Origin: Sphingobacterium lactis
Lineage (GTDB): Bacteria; Bacteroidota; Bacteroidia; Sphingobacteriales; Sphingobacteriaceae
Assembly (NCBI RefSeq): GCF_011046555.1
Contig: NZ_CP049246.1
Span: 434,001 to 498,000, forward strand
Length of the DNA stretch: 64,000 bases
Direction: 5' to 3'
Made by a program: the position numbers and the translations under genes. Positions 63,372 to 64,000 of this stretch are shown here, in pieces (within the stretch, counting starts at the first letter, position 1; every line of letters starts with the position of its first letter). The notes under the pieces are model-generated. The model was given only the letters and a program-made list of their open reading frames with translations. It searched no databases and was not told the origin of the DNA.

Positions 63372-63586
63372 GGTACTTCCTCAGATTTTGAAAATAATTT
63401 CAAGTCGGCAATATTCTAATCAATTTGCAAATTAACAACCATCCACGAGATATGATACTTAAATGATGTTAAATTTATTAATTTTGGAGCTTATCCAAAT
63501 CCGCCAACTCAGGATGCTAAGATACAAAAAATAGCATTAGGTATGGAGGTCCAACAGTATTGGTTTTCGTAAGTTACATTTAAACA

Positions 63587-64000
63587 ATGAATTTAATTAT
63601 CTCAGGCACAAATAGAAAACATTCCAATTCACTAAAGGTTGCGAAATTTTATCAGAAAGAATTTCGTAACCGTGGGGAGGAGTTCGAGATCCTTTCCCTG
63701 GAGGATCTACCTGCAGATATTATCAACACGGACCTCTATGGAAAGAGAAGCCCTGAATTTGCCGAAATTCAACAAATGGTATCGGAAGCCAAGAAGTTTG
63801 TCTTCATTATACCCGAATACAACGGCTCCTATCCCGGGGTGCTGAAAGTGTTTGTGGATGCATGCGCCTTTCCTGCCTCTTTTTTCCACAAAAAGGCTGC
63901 CCTGGTCGGACTATCCACAGGAAAATACGGAAACATCCGTGGAGTCGACCATTTCACCGGCGTATGTAACTATGTACGTCTGCATGTCCTCCCCTTAAAG
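63587..64000 (+). CDS. NADPH-dependent FMN reductase family protein, cut by the window end
   Basis: The first 138 codons are present. Flavin-binding motifs are SGTNRKHSNSLKVA and IPEYNGSYPGVLKVFVDA. It is divergent from parA. A near-perfect -7 box (TACATTTA, 63575-63582) lies 4 nt before the ATG. It is distinct from the flavin reductase at 39066, which has a different codon bias. Confidence 0.9.
   Translation, partial: MNLIISGTNRKHSNSLKVAKFYQKEFRNRGEEFEILSLEDLPADIINTDLYGKRSPEFAEIQQMVSEAKKFVFIIPEYNGSYPGVLKVFVDACAFPASFFHKKAALVGLSTGKYGNIRGVDHFTGVCNYVRLHVLPLK

Overview
The window is chromosomal DNA from a Bacteroidota bacterium, most probably family Sphingobacteriaceae (Sphingobacterium/Pedobacter-like). 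The reasons are the Bacteroidota-type promoter boxes (TAnnTTTG with an upstream TTG) in front of many genes, weak Shine-Dalgarno signals, many families largely confined to this phylum (DUF2480, DUF3108, DUF3109, DUF6427, DUF5683, LVIVD lipoprotein, CcmD-like) and the gene order parA-parB-DUF5683-dapB-lepB. No rRNA, insertion sequence, prophage, integrase or CRISPR array is visible. Most of the window is core housekeeping DNA, densely coded on both strands.

Layout. 1-2.1 kb: minus-strand phoH-like, purC and the start of a STAS-like gene. 2.2-5.8 kb: SAM hydrolase, an outer-membrane barrel with an LVIVD lipoprotein, and an unknown membrane-anchored coiled-coil protein. 5.9-12.3 kb: ABC exporter, YtxH protein, ccmB-ccmC-ccmD cytochrome c maturation genes, DUF6427 and an outer-membrane protein. 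12.3-19.2 kb: lptC, PpiD chaperone, DUF2480, DUF3108-DUF3109, polyprenyl synthase-terC. 19.4-24.4 kb: papain-like peptidase, thioredoxin-TPR protein, acyl-CoA dehydrogenase, peroxiredoxin, small membrane protein. 24.5-26.2 kb: an ECF sigma factor followed by a membrane protein that joins an anti-sigma-like N-terminus to a trypsin-like protease. 26.4-28.1 kb: DUF4870, a 669-base region without a credible gene that holds a 123-nt palindromic repeat element, a small Fe-S protein and three identical tRNA-Asp genes.

28.1-35.9 kb: prfA, an SMR exporter, a Crp-like regulator overlapping lpxH, a prolyl oligopeptidase lipoprotein, and proB-proA plus an unknown. 36-41.3 kb: two tandem paralogous two-helix mini-proteins, a tight operon (tyrosine phosphatase, unknown, cyclophilin, exonuclease III), a flavin reductase and a DegP protease. 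41.4-50.5 kb: dapF, SNF2 helicase, a possible ComJ-like protein, gltX-sugar isomerase, and an orphan histidine kinase overlapping DinB and MenI-like genes. 50.7-58.7 kb: FucP-like transporter, DUF2911, a FAD/Fe-S dehydrogenase next to DUF1338, diadenylate cyclase and pdxJ. 58.7-64 kb: the parA-parB-DUF5683-dapB-lepB operon and a truncated flavin reductase.

Points most worth following: (i) the sigma factor/anti-sigma-protease pair; (ii) the DUF1338-dehydrogenase pair, which fits a two-step route from 2-oxoadipate through D-2-hydroxyglutarate to 2-oxoglutarate; (iii) the 11-nt-periodic palindrome; (iv) four genes whose ATG lies 5-6 nt after a perfect -7 box, which predicts leaderless mRNAs; (v) several small uncharacterised proteins.
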